This document shows, piece after piece, positions 11,350 to 21,928 of a stretch of 64,000 bases of DNA. How positions within the stretch are numbered: the first letter of the stretch is position 1; each line of letters starts with the position of its first letter. The notes under the pieces are model-generated. The model worked only from the letters and a program-made list of their open reading frames with translations. It did not search any database and was not told where the DNA came from. This DNA is from Lathyrus oleraceus (lineage: Eukaryota > Streptophyta > Magnoliopsida > Fabales > Fabaceae): positions 144,078,188 to 144,142,187 of the forward strand of contig NC_066580.1 of the NCBI RefSeq assembly GCF_024323335.1. Reading direction: 5' to 3'. A program made the translations under genes and the position numbers.

Positions 11350-13753
11350 TGGGTAGCGACTCTCTACTCAAATATTCCAAAGTAGGCTCAAATGAATTTT
11401 TAATGAATTATTGAAAATGGAATGAATTAAAGAAAATAAAAGGAAAATGAAATAAAACCAAAAATGTTGAGCCACCGGATCCAAACTCATTAATTGACGT
11501 GGCACACTGCACGACATGGATCTGATGATGCATGGTAGGCTCAACTCAAACGCGCAACACAATAGATTAAAGCAAGTAATTAAAACGGATGATCAAGATT
11601 AGATCGTAAAAGGGAGATCCAAGGGCCATGAGCATCACACATGGTGGTGGCGGTGGAAACCACTGTCTTCTCCGGCCAACCACACAAACTCCGGCTAGAA
11701 TTGCAGGAAAATAAACCTCAACGAAAATGGAAAACAAGGACATGGAAATAAAGCTCTTGTGATGTAGATCATCATTGTACCATTGGATTTCTTTCAATCT
11801 TCCTATATTGAGAGAAAGATGAAGGAGAAAATCATGGTATCCACACGAATTGTTCATGAAATGGCAAATTGAATGCACCAAAGGCTTGCCTCAGGTATGA
11901 GGACTTCAGAGAACCACCAAAACACAAGAAAACTACATTGAATTAGGAGTTTCAGATCCAAAAAGTTTGAGTTTATACCTTCAAATTGGTGAGCTTCTGG
12001 CCACGAATTCTTCAAACTTCTTGCTCCTCTTTGATCTCTGAATGTAGGGGAGATGATAAACTAAGGAATCTGGCTTTGAAATTCAACTAATGTTGCTGAA
12101 TTTCAAGCTCGAAAATCTAAAAAATTATGAGTGATTCCTTTGGTGAGGGTTATGGTTTCAGTTCTGCAGCATATGGGATCTCCAAAAGGTTATGAAATGA
12201 AGCTCATGAGGCCCTTATTTATAGGTGAATGCATTTGAGTTCACACTTTTCTCATGTGCATGGGATTTGAAAATTTGAGTGCATGGGCCTTTGTTGACGT
12301 GTGAAAGGCCCATGGATGGCTGAAGGAGCTTGCTGAGTTCACATATAAGGCATGTGGTTATATACATTGGATGGAAAGGACTTGCATTTCAAGTTTCAAC
12401 ATAAAATATCAAGAATGCACATAAATGAAAAGAAATTCGAAACTAAAAAATGGTAGACCCCAAGGACTATTGTGAGTAATGGTTGGAAAGCTATTAAAAT
12501 AAGGAACAAAAGTCATGTTGGGAAAAAAATCATTTGGCATGTGCAAATTGATCAAAACTGGCTTGGAAAATTCAAGTATAAAACATATTCAAATCACTTT
12601 GAAAAATTAACCCAAAAGTAAGCTTGGTTAAACCCCTCTTTCCTCATGATACACGCTTCAAATGAAAACATCTCCAACATCAAAGTTGTATATATTTTCA
12701 AGATGGTAAATCTAGACTCAAAGTTTGTATCATTTGTATTTTCTATGACAAAGTTATGGGCATTTGAAGTTGGGTACATTTTCAAATTCAATGAATTAGG
12801 TCTAAGATGACCTATAATGTTTTGCATTATCACATGTATTTCCTTTAGGATTATGAAGTTTTGTCCAACATAACATTTTAATTATACATCTCAAGCTTTC
12901 CAATTACTTTTGTCTCACCCCAAAATCATAAAAATTAAGGAAGTTATTCCCTTGGCAAGTTGACCCAAAATTAGGGTTTCAGTCAAAATGACCTATAATG
13001 TTTTGAAATGAATGATGACCTTCAAAGTTTAAAATGGATTTTTTATGAACATGAAAGTTGTTCATATGATTATTGGGAACATTTTTTATTTTGGGGTCAT
13101 CTTCATTTAACAAACACATAAAAAAGTATAGCTCATTGAATCTCAGCTTAGTCATATGACTTGACTGATCAACTTTTCAAACTCAAACTTCCAATATTGA
13201 TGAATAAATGATTGAGGGGCCTCAAATAGGCTCATGTATGAATAAAATGATAAATGAAAGAACTTCCCTTGATTAAATTTGATCAGAGGTTGAGATTGCT
13301 TCATGGGCAAGGCACAATCAAAGCATTGTGAAATTAGGGTTTCCTTGGGAAACAATCTTCAAGCCCTTTGGGTTATCTTGATCAAATTGGCAAATTGAGA
13401 TACTTGGGAGACATATATGATGATTAGGAACTTTGTGGACCATTGTCATGCTTTTTCTCTTCTTCATCTAGCCATTGCATTGGGCTTAGGAGCCTCCTAG
13501 GAGCATTGTGGAGCACATGAATACTTGAGCTTCAAAACAAAAAGAGTTAGTGACATATATTTGTGCTATTGGTTAGTAATCAAATAATAAAAGCAATAAC
13601 ATACAATACAAGCATGCTTGGTGATCTCAAAACACTCAAAAAAGTCCCAACCCTAGGGTTAAGGAGCCAAACATGCTATGATCCTTGAGGCAATGCACTT
13701 GTGCAATAACATGATGCCATGAGGGATCTTAGGGTCAAAATTAGGGTCTTACA
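11350..13753 (-). mobile_element. Gypsy (Tat/Ogre-type) LTR, reverse orientation
   Basis: On the minus strand the block starts TGTAAGACCCTAATTTTG at 13,753, a form of LTR start typical of legume Tat-type elements. It ends near 11,350 with 'gagtcgctaccca'. The interior is AT-rich and twice contains 'gacctataatgtttt' in similar surroundings (about 12,808 and 12,990). No open frame is convincing. The five bases on either side differ, so no target duplication is seen; it may be a truncated element or a recombinant. Length is 2.4 kb. Confidence 0.5.
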
Positions 13754-13810
13754 GAGTGTCATTACCATTAAACACAACAAAGAGTAAAAAGGGGCAAGAA
13801 AAAGATATAC

Positions 13811-16110
13811 CTTTGTGGGCTTGCTACCTCCCCCAGTCTTTGATTCGACTGGCCTTCTGATTATTGTTTTCTTGGATGGGACCCTAGTAGCTAAAAGAAA
13901 ATAACATAAAGCAATTAGTGAAAGTTAAGGGTAAATAGCCTAAAAGAGGGGTATGCTTCGAGGAAAACCTTTCGTGTCACACCTTCATATATGTTCGATT
14001 CGATGCGAACATCTTCGATCCCTATATGAAGATGCCCTTTGAAACTGTCTAAAGTATGCTTAGTCATAACCACCCGCTGGGCTTTTTTCTGGGACTGATG
14101 TCGAACTATCTTAATGGAGTGCCCACAGATAAACCAGTCTGGAAATGGAGGGGCAAGGGCCACTCCAAAGTCAGCATTAGGCAGTGGAGGAAATTTTGGA
14201 GGAAACAATTCGAAAGCCATTTCATAGCGTTTCTCATGAGGAACATACGAAGGAAATTTTAGAGTTTCTATTTTCTTTGAAAAATGTTCTTTGAGCGTGA
14301 CAGCTGCTTCGCGGATGGTTCGACTAAGATCATCAGGCCTATAGGCAGTTTCAAAGTAATTTTGAAAAGCTTGGATTTGTTTGATAAGTGTGTATGTACC
14401 TTTTCTGGTCTTTTCCTGCACAAGAAGAAAAGCTTTGTTAAAATGTTGGATAAAGGAAGAGACATCATAGAAGTCTTTAGTATAGTATTTGTTCCACCAT
14501 CTCCCGAATCTCGAGTGCAAAGAAAGTTAGGCTCGAATGAGAGAGGAGTGAGTTGGGTCCTGCCAGTATATCTAGTTATCTGCTTAAGGGTGGTGGTTTC
14601 ATTATGGACCATGTTGTAGAGAAGGAGGCTACCCTTTTTATCATACATGCACTTTGGGAGAGCCTGGATTAGCCCAAACTGTCGAGCAACAAGGTTGGGT
14701 TGATAAGCGATCAAAGTAACATGTAACTTCGAGGGGTTTAATCGAAGGGTTAAGATCATATGGTCAAAAAGGCTTCCCAAATCAGTAGAGATTTTGTCTC
14801 TCGTTTTTGGAAGGAGATGGGAAAGGCCTTGTAAACCATTATCGACCATACTTTCTAGCAGCAAATGGGGTCATGCTCGAAGTAAAAACATGGCGCTTGG
14901 CGAACATCATTACATAGCCCATGAAAGTTGGTCGAAGGGCTTGTCCTTCGTCATTGGGAGTCAGTTGGGCCAGTCGAATCCCTTCGATCCTTCTGTGTTT
15001 TACTTCCTCAGCCTCTTCATCAACGAGGCCTTTATTCGGTAGACTTGCCTCGAACATGGCAGTAAGCCAGAGTTATAATAACCAAAAGGGACTAGAGACA
15101 AGGAGATTCCCTTTTTCACCCAAGTTCTTCAATTGAGTGACTCCATCACTCAATGATTCATAGAGGCTTGCCAATATCATTTCACTTAGGCAAACGCTAT
15201 GTCCAACATGTAGTTGGTTTGCCGGGGTGAAATATTTTTTGGCAACTCGTAGAGACTTCGAGAAGAATATAGAATGAGACAACCACAGAGCTAAGAAAGA
15301 TATGTGTTCCACAGCAGAGACGGTGTCGACGTCTTTGTCATGATAATGTGCGATGTCAGTCGAATACGCTGCTCGAGAGGTCGAAAAGGTTATGGTATCT
15401 TAAGAATCAATCTCAGGGTCGTACGTGTGTCCAGTGGGTTTTAGCCCTGTGATAGAGGCTAAATCGAAAAGTGTTGGTGTAGCCATGCCGCACGGGAGGT
15501 GGAAAGTATAATGTGTACTATCCTAGAAATACAATGAAGAAACCAACATGGATGCACTATACTCTAATCCTACCTTTGACAACATGATCAGGTCGTAAAT
15601 TCCCATGTCTTTCCAATTTTAGGCTTTGGTTTTCTCTATTTTCTTTAACCATTCCAAATAATTTGTTCAGTCTTTGAATGAAGGGGTAGCGCGAAAAACT
15701 CTAAATTCGTTGTTCATGAACCTCAAATCTATGGTTTCACTAGTGTTTTGGTTTTCAGCAGCGGTTAGTTCAACCCTAGATTTTTTCGCTTGCCCTATGG
15801 GCTTGCATTTATGGTAAGAGGGGAAATATTCTTTAAGTTTGCTAAAATATGTGTTTAAATCAGTTAAAGGCTCAGATAATGCATGAGTTTTTCCAGAAAT
15901 AGAAACAGGGATAAGCACCTAGGAAGCGTAGATCCTGCGTTGTTCCTCCATTTTCGGTTCTGGGATGTATTGTTGATTACCCACCCTTACTGGATTAGGC
16001 AATGTGGTGAAAGGAGGAAGCTCCGAAATCTTCTTGGGAGCTTTTGATTTGACAGTTGTGGTCTTAATAGTTATGCTCACTTCTTTAGGGGTTTTGCTTG
16101 AAGTTGTCAT
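13811..16110 (-). pseudogene. Plant mobile domain (PMD) protein, multiply broken
   Basis: Minus-strand coding starts at about 16,110 (MTTSSKTPKEVS), passes an in-frame TAG where glutamine is expected (about 15,918), and continues with LIPVSISGKTHALSEPLTDL and FRVFRATPSFKD. A stop-ridden stretch follows, with W-K-DMG, DLI-LS, 'GLEYSASMLV' and 'DSTHYTFHLPCGM.TPTLFDLASI.GLKPTG'. That last block is the signature of the Ser/Thr-phosphatase-type plant mobile domain (PF10536). The relic runs on as ALWLSHSIFFSKS, 'MFEASLPNKGLVDEE' and a C-terminal part with FPSYVPHEKRYEMAFE. A small exon with good splice sites (13811-13890: TTTTAG before, GTATAT after) encodes RVPSKKTIIRRPVES. At least three stops and several frame changes show it is dead. 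It lies just upstream of, and antisense to, the LTR at 16,594. Confidence 0.65.
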
Positions 16111-16593
16111 CTCTGTTGAAAGTTGGAAGAGAAAAAGATAATCTAGGTTTTTGTTAAAGATGGTTTGAGGATGAATAGCTAGAGCGTTTGAAAGTTCAGA
16201 AAGCATAAAATATGAAATTGGTAAGTTTGTGACTTTTATAAGCAGACTTGGGAGAAAAAACGCTTCAAATCAACATTGATGATTGACAAGTTAGTGGGAC
16301 ACGTGTCTTCCTTGGATAGTGTGATGGAGAGGTGGTAATTAATGTCTAAACCCACGATTTCCTAGAGTCTAGGAAACATGATGATTGAAAATATTTAGTT
16401 CTGGGCTGAAGAGACGTGATTAGGAAAAAGGTAATGATGACTCTGACGTCATTAAACAGCTGGGAGAAACTGAAAAGTTTTGCAACATTGGAACATTTGG
16501 CAATGTGTCAGAGTTGTCCAAGGCATCGTAGCATGTTCTCAAAAAATGTCTTTTTCTCCTATATGTCGAAAATAACATTTTTGGGGGGCAATT
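16111..16593. other. PMD 5' flank ending in a polypurine tract
   Basis: This is non-coding. It ends with TTTTGGGGGGCAATT, which on the plus strand is a plausible polypurine tract directly before the LTR start TGTTAGC at 16,594. The 84-codon plus-strand frame at 16416-16670 crosses that junction and has no recognisable similarity. Confidence 0.4.
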
Positions 16594-17374
16594 TGTTAGC
16601 TCATAATTTCGACGCCCATTTTAGAGTTACCAAAATGGAAATCCCATGTGAAGATGTTTTCGACAAATGAAGATGTTTTCGACCGAATCTAATATTAGGA
16701 AGATCCAATCGAAAGTCACTGGGTAAGAAGGGTCAGCGTGCAGTTAGGACTTAGAAATATTTCTTTAAATGTTTTGAAGACGGTTTCGATTGGAGATTCA
16801 AAATTCAAATAAAGGAGAGAACTTTGTTCTTATTTGAAACTGTTGAAGGTACACGTGGAGCCTAATGGATAGTTGCACTCATGCAAAGTGTCATGTGTCT
16901 CAACGTGATTGAGGGGCCGGTAGAAACGGTTATTTCGATTGAGTATAAATAGAGGGTCTTAGCGTTTGGATCAGGGTGTCAAATTGTGTACAGAGTCTGT
17001 AAAATTTATCAAGTACCCGTGTGGAGAGAAACGGTAAATCAAGAAATATACGTTCATTCTACACCATTGTCAATTACTTTAAAGTAATACAATTTTTCTC
17101 TATTTTCCAGAAATACTTCTTTATTTTAATTATTCATCTTTATTACAAATTATCTTCATTTCTTTTACGATCTCTCTTTTTAATTTGTGTTAGTCTTTTA
17201 TTGTCTGAGTTTTTTCATTAATCACCATTACTGCAACACTGTCGAAGTGTTCATATTTACTAGAATTTACTTTAAACAAGCACATGTCCTAGGATCAATA
17301 TGATCGATCCTGTAAGTAACCAAATTTAATAATTTAAAAGATCAGCGGTTGTTTATCAATTTTCACGGTAAACA
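16594..17374 (+). mobile_element. 781-bp LTR (TGTTAG...TAAACA) with TATA box
   Basis: The block starts TGTTAGC right after a G-rich polypurine tract and ends TAAACA. It has a good TATA box (TATAAATA, 16944-16951) 430 bp before its end. An internal direct duplication of 'gaagatgttttcgac' lies at about 16,650-16,685. A leading polypurine tract implies a 3' LTR on the plus strand, whose internal region contains the antisense PMD relic. No matching 5' LTR is in the window. The superfamily is uncertain. Confidence 0.5.
16944..16951 (+). promoter_or_regulatory. TATA box of the 781-bp LTR
   Basis: TATAAATA in the context 'gagTATAAATAgagggtc' is a textbook plant TATA box. It is central in the LTR, as expected for the U3/R boundary. 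Confidence 0.6.
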
Positions 17375-17961
17375 GTAGTACACTATATACATTCCAAATT
17401 TAACTTAAAAAATAAAATCTTATAAGATTATTAATCAAACTATACATTTTGTTTAGCATAAGACACATCAAAATATCTTCATTAAAACATAGTAAATGAA
17501 AAAGGATAAAAAAAAATAAAACTTACAAGGTAAAACAATCCTAGCATATAAGTAGAGGAACACCATTCCACTTCTTAAGACAATCCAACATAGGATCAAT
17601 AAAATTTCCATCACATAAATTTGAGAAAAACTTATCACATTCCTCACCAAGTGACTTAATTTTCTCAGTAGTAAATTTGTTTTCCTCATAAACTTTTACA
17701 ATGTATAAGATCTAGATTCGCTAATCCTATTAGAAATACTTGGTACAAACATTAAAAGCAAACCTATATGCCAAATTATAAGAAAAACTAAAAACACAGC
17801 AAGACCCATTACAAAAATAACCTTCAACTATAACAAAAACAATATAACTGAACCTTTAGATTGATTCAAATCCCAAATTGAAAGGTGAAAATTTTTTTAA
17901 TGTGCAAAATTTAGAGGAAAAAAGAAAAAAACAATTACAAAAAAAGACAGTATAATCAAAA
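17375..17961. other. Spacer before P450 relic; short unidentified coding-like patch
   Basis: The spacer is AT-rich. On the minus strand 17,560-17,700 reads [28 protein letters not shown] and [12 protein letters not shown] without a stop, which looks like a protein fragment. I do not recognise the family, and it is closed on both sides. Confidence 0.3.
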
Positions 17962-19295
17962 TGCGAGATCGAAATTGGTAACAAAATGAGTACCATCTCA
18001 ACTGTTGTCATTTCATCTTCAAAAGCTGCAGAATTGTTCCTCAAAACTCATGACTTGGTTTTCGCAAGCCGACCAAAGATTCAAGCATCTGAGATCTTCT
18101 CTTACGGTTCTAAAGGGTTAGGTTTCTCTGAGTATGGTCCTTATTGGCGTAGTGCTTCTAAAGTTGAGATGTTTGCTCCTATTAGAAAACAAGAGTTGAG
18201 TGTTTTGGTTAAATCTTTGGAGAAAGCTGGTTTGGTGGGTGAGGTTGTGGATGTTAGTGAAGCTGTAATTTGACTCTTGTTGAAAATATTATATATAAGA
18301 TGCTATTTGGTAGAAGTAAATATGAGCAATTTGACTTGAAGAGCCTTGTTAAAGAAACAATGACTTTATTTGGAGCTTTTAATCTGGCTGACTACATCCC
18401 ATGGCTAGGACCTTTTGATCTTCAAGTAAGTATGATAATCAATCGTGCTATTGTGTTGTTATCAAAATTTACGTGCTTTCATTGTTTTCTTAAAATAAGT
18501 GAAAATATTCAATTAATAGTTGATAATATTAATTTAACTCTTTATTAGGGATTAACACAAGCCTGCAAGAGAACAAGTAAAGCACTTGATGAGGTATTAG
18601 AGATGATAATAAAAGAGCATGAACAAATTACTAATGCTATCAATTATGCACCAAACCATTGATCTCAAAAATGAACAGAATCCCGTCATTGATCGAAGCC
18701 CCATGAAGGCAATCTTACTAGACATGATAGCAGCGGGAATCGATACATCTGCATCTCTAATTGAGTGGGCGTTATCTGAACTTTTAAGGAATCCAAGAAT
18801 AATGAAAAAACTTCAAGATGAGATACAAAATGAGATAGGACATATGAGAATGGTTGAAGAGAAAGATTTGAAGAATTTAAGTTACTTAGATATGGTGGTT
18901 GATGAGATATTAAGACTTTATCCGGTTGGACCCTTACTAATCCCTCGTGAATGTAGAGAGAATATAATAATTGATGGTTATTTTATAAAGGAAAAGACAC
19001 GAGTTATAGTAAATGCATGGGCAATAGGGAGAGATCATGATGTTTGGTCACAAAATGCTGAAGAGTTTTATCCCAAAAGATTTATCAACAAGAAAATGAA
19101 TTTTCATGGACAAGAGATGGAGTGTATACCATTTGCTGTCCTGGAATTCATTTGGGTTTAATTACGGTAAAATTGGTTTTAGCTCAATTGGTGCACTGTT
19201 TTAGTTGGAAACTTCCAAATAGTATTACTCCTTCAAATTTGAACATGGAAGAGAAATTTGGACTCACTATACCTAGAAATTGTGTAATATTATAA
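17962..19295 (+). pseudogene. Cytochrome P450, CYP736A-like, broken copy
   Basis: The protein pieces read in order: STVVISSSKAAELFLKTHD, VFASRPKIQASE, EYGPYWRS, KVEMFAPIRKQEL; after a frame change YKMLFGRSK and FNLADYIPWLGPFDLQ. An intron with GTAAGT at 18,426 and TTATTAG ending at 18,548 follows; then GLTQACKRTSKALDEVLE. After another frame change come the I-helix DMIAAGIDTSASLIEWALSE, the ExxR motif DEILRLYP and the PERF-like FYPKRF. These are diagnostic of plant CYP71-clan enzymes (ER-bound, heme-thiolate monooxygenases). The N-terminal membrane anchor is absent. About ten codons are missing after YWR. Some 16 bases are missing in the heme loop, removing the glycine/arginine part of FxxGxRxCxG and shifting the frame; the downstream CPGIHLGLI and [11 protein letters not shown] then read in another frame. 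CYP736A placement rests on remembered family sequences. Confidence 0.8.
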
Positions 19296-19888
19296 TTTGT
19301 TTTACAATAAATTAATGAATACTGTTTGTTCTTTGTGCTGTAACAACCAAAGGTTGATTGTATTTTGGCTAAATAATTTGATATTCATGTGGATTTTAGC
19401 AAATTTTTCGTAGGAAACGTATTTCACGTAGATTCTCTTATTGATAACGGTCCTCAACTAAAACTTTTGTAGATAATTATTATGGTAAATTTGCAGGTAA
19501 ACCTGCAAAAAAAATATCTTCTTGTAAACCTGCAATTAAATCCGTAGGTATACCAGTCATCACATATTTAGTCATTGTTGTTTTCCTACATAGTAATTTC
19601 ATGAAATAACATTGTATAACTAATGTGTCTCGGGTCTTAGAATCTATTTATTTTCATGATGTGCTTTTGAATGATTTCTAAGTTTAAGTAAACTTGTGTT
19701 TCATCATGTTCTGCTATAGCTTATCATCATGCATACTAATTAGTAGCTGTGGTATCACACATTTTGTCAAAAATAAAATGTGTTTCATAAAGAGTTTAAT
19801 TTGTCAATTTAGTAGCTATAATTTAAATGTCAATAAAAATATATATTAACTTTTTTTATGAGACTCTTATCAATTAAAAAAAATATGT
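19296..19888. other. No gene; AT-rich flank of P450 relic
   Basis: No coding or structured repeat is seen, apart from a local 'taaacctgca' repetition at about 19,497-19,545. It does not match the 3' flanks of the other two P450 relics. Confidence 0.4.
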
Positions 19889-20863
19889 TGTAACACCCTA
19901 ATATCCCAACTCTCTATTTATAAAATGATTTCATTAAATTTTACAAATAAGGCATTACACATTCTTCACCAAACACTTTATTCAATAAAATATCAAATTT
20001 ATAAGCGCAATAAAAATGCCATTTAACATAATAAGTGTCCATACCAAAAGATAATGGAGCAATTCAAAACATCTCAAAAAAAAACACAAGTAACAAAGCA
20101 ATATGTCTCATTGTTATATATCAGAGCTTTAGCGAAAACTAAACGGATCGACAAAACAATAAAAAAAAATGAAGAGGCATCAAATGTCATCCTCCACCTT
20201 AAAAGCAGTTGCTCCTCTACCTGATTATCTATATCCCAAGAGAATACAGAACACCACAACAAAGAAAATAGGGGTGAGAATAAGCTCAAAATATGCTAAC
20301 GGTGCAAAAGTAACAAATGGCAGTACAACAAAACATCAACGCGAACATGACATTCAAAACTCTCACAAATAATCAACATCATTATAAAACGATCACAATC
20401 GTCACCAAATCATAAGTACAAATGTGTATGCAATTTACTTATCTTCTTATCATCAAATGAATGTGGTACCAAGCTACTCACAATTGGATGTTAGAGTTAT
20501 GTTAGTGAACAATCTCATCACCAATCATCATCAATCACTTTCTTCGATATTCATGATGCATGACAATGCGAGAACAATGTAATATGAAAATCATCACCAA
20601 TGGTTCTTATCTGAACCTCATTAATCACCATAATGCAACACCATATGTTAACATCACCGATATACATATAAACATATTAATATGCAACAATATATCATCG
20701 ACAATTGATTTCAACGCGACACTCCACCCATACTCACCAAACAGTATTAAAAAACATAAACAGTCACCGCTCTCGAAAAAAACTTGAAATATCAAATCAA
20801 CCAATCATAATTGGTCAACTGCAAGGAATGGCGGTCAACCCGTCACCAGGCTGATGGTCGTCA

Positions 20864-20926
<63 letters not shown>

Positions 20927-21925
20927 TCTCACACACACACATACACACACATACACATACACACACACACACATAAAATTCTCACTTTGCTGACGCCTGG
21001 ACCAGAAACCCGTCTCAGGGACCATGACGGTGACCCCATCACCATACTAACATCTGTCAGCTATCCCAATTGAATGATGGTTATCCCGTCACACTGGTGA
21101 CGTCCGTCACCGTTGAGAAGATTGTAAAATATACATTATTTTTCATTCGAGCATTCTTAAAACTCCTATTTCAACCCCAAATCACCCAAATTAAATAGAA
21201 ACATATCACCCAAATTATATTAAATAGGAATCTCATCAAATCAACACTACTTAAACATCAACACCAATTTATCATGTAATTTCATCACCATGTTCATGAT
21301 ATCAATTCATATTCACATGAACAACAACATTTAGATTCATATCATCACATCATGTATAATTTCCAGCATAACACATAACACAAATTTCATATGTTTCACA
21401 ATAATCATAACATAACCTACACAACATTTTCTCTAAATCACATAAGCATCAACAATGGTGGTAAAAATGAGAAAATCTAGAAGAGGGTGATGACTCTTAT
21501 TTATCCTTCATGCAATTGACACTCATATTAGAGTAATCCCCCTTACCTCAATTTCCAACAAGGATCTAAGCTTTTGCTTATGGCTTCTTCTCCAACCTAG
21601 GTTTGTCTCTTTTCGACTCTTGCCTCTTTGCCCAAATTAGCATGTACTCAGTTGTTCTCTCCCAAACTTTTCTACTTATTTTTATTTCTCCAAATTATCA
21701 TGTACTTATTTTAAAAAAACTTAATTCCAATTACTAACATTTTTATTTCTCCTCTCAACTTTTGGGTTCTCACTCTTTACCACACTAATTTCCTCATTAA
21801 TCTATTTCAACTCCCATATCCCACTATTTCATATTTTACTCAATTTCTTTTATTTTTAATTAATGGAAAATCTTGATAATTCATGTAAATTCTACCCCAC
21901 CTCATACCGCCCCACCAAATTCACA
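19889..21925 (-). mobile_element. Chromovirus-type LTR relic, reverse orientation
   Basis: It opens with TGTAACACCCTAATATCCC at 19,889, the same plus-strand opening as the intact chromovirus LTR (TGTAACACCC at 40,632). At 21,541-21,600 it has 'ccttacctcaattt...aagctttt', echoing 'ccttacctgagttaat...aagctttt' at 42,364-42,400 in that LTR. The right end runs into the LTR that starts at 21,929. The similarity is weak, so this is an older relative rather than the same family. It includes a compound microsatellite. Confidence 0.4.
20868..20974. repeat. (TC)n(AC)n compound microsatellite
   Basis: About 60 bases of TC repeats with one TATC break are followed by about 40 bases of AC/ATAC repeats. 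The apparent Ser-Leu and Thr-His repeat protein across it is an artefact of the repeat. Confidence 0.95.
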
Positions 21926-21928
21926 TAA

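Noticed and set aside
11345..13760. Complete LTR insertion with target duplication
   Set aside because: The five bases next to each end differ (AATGA versus GAGTG), so only an LTR of uncertain completeness is reported.
20811..20993. Ser-Leu/Thr-His repeat protein
   Set aside because: It is the translation of the (TC)n(AC)n microsatellite.
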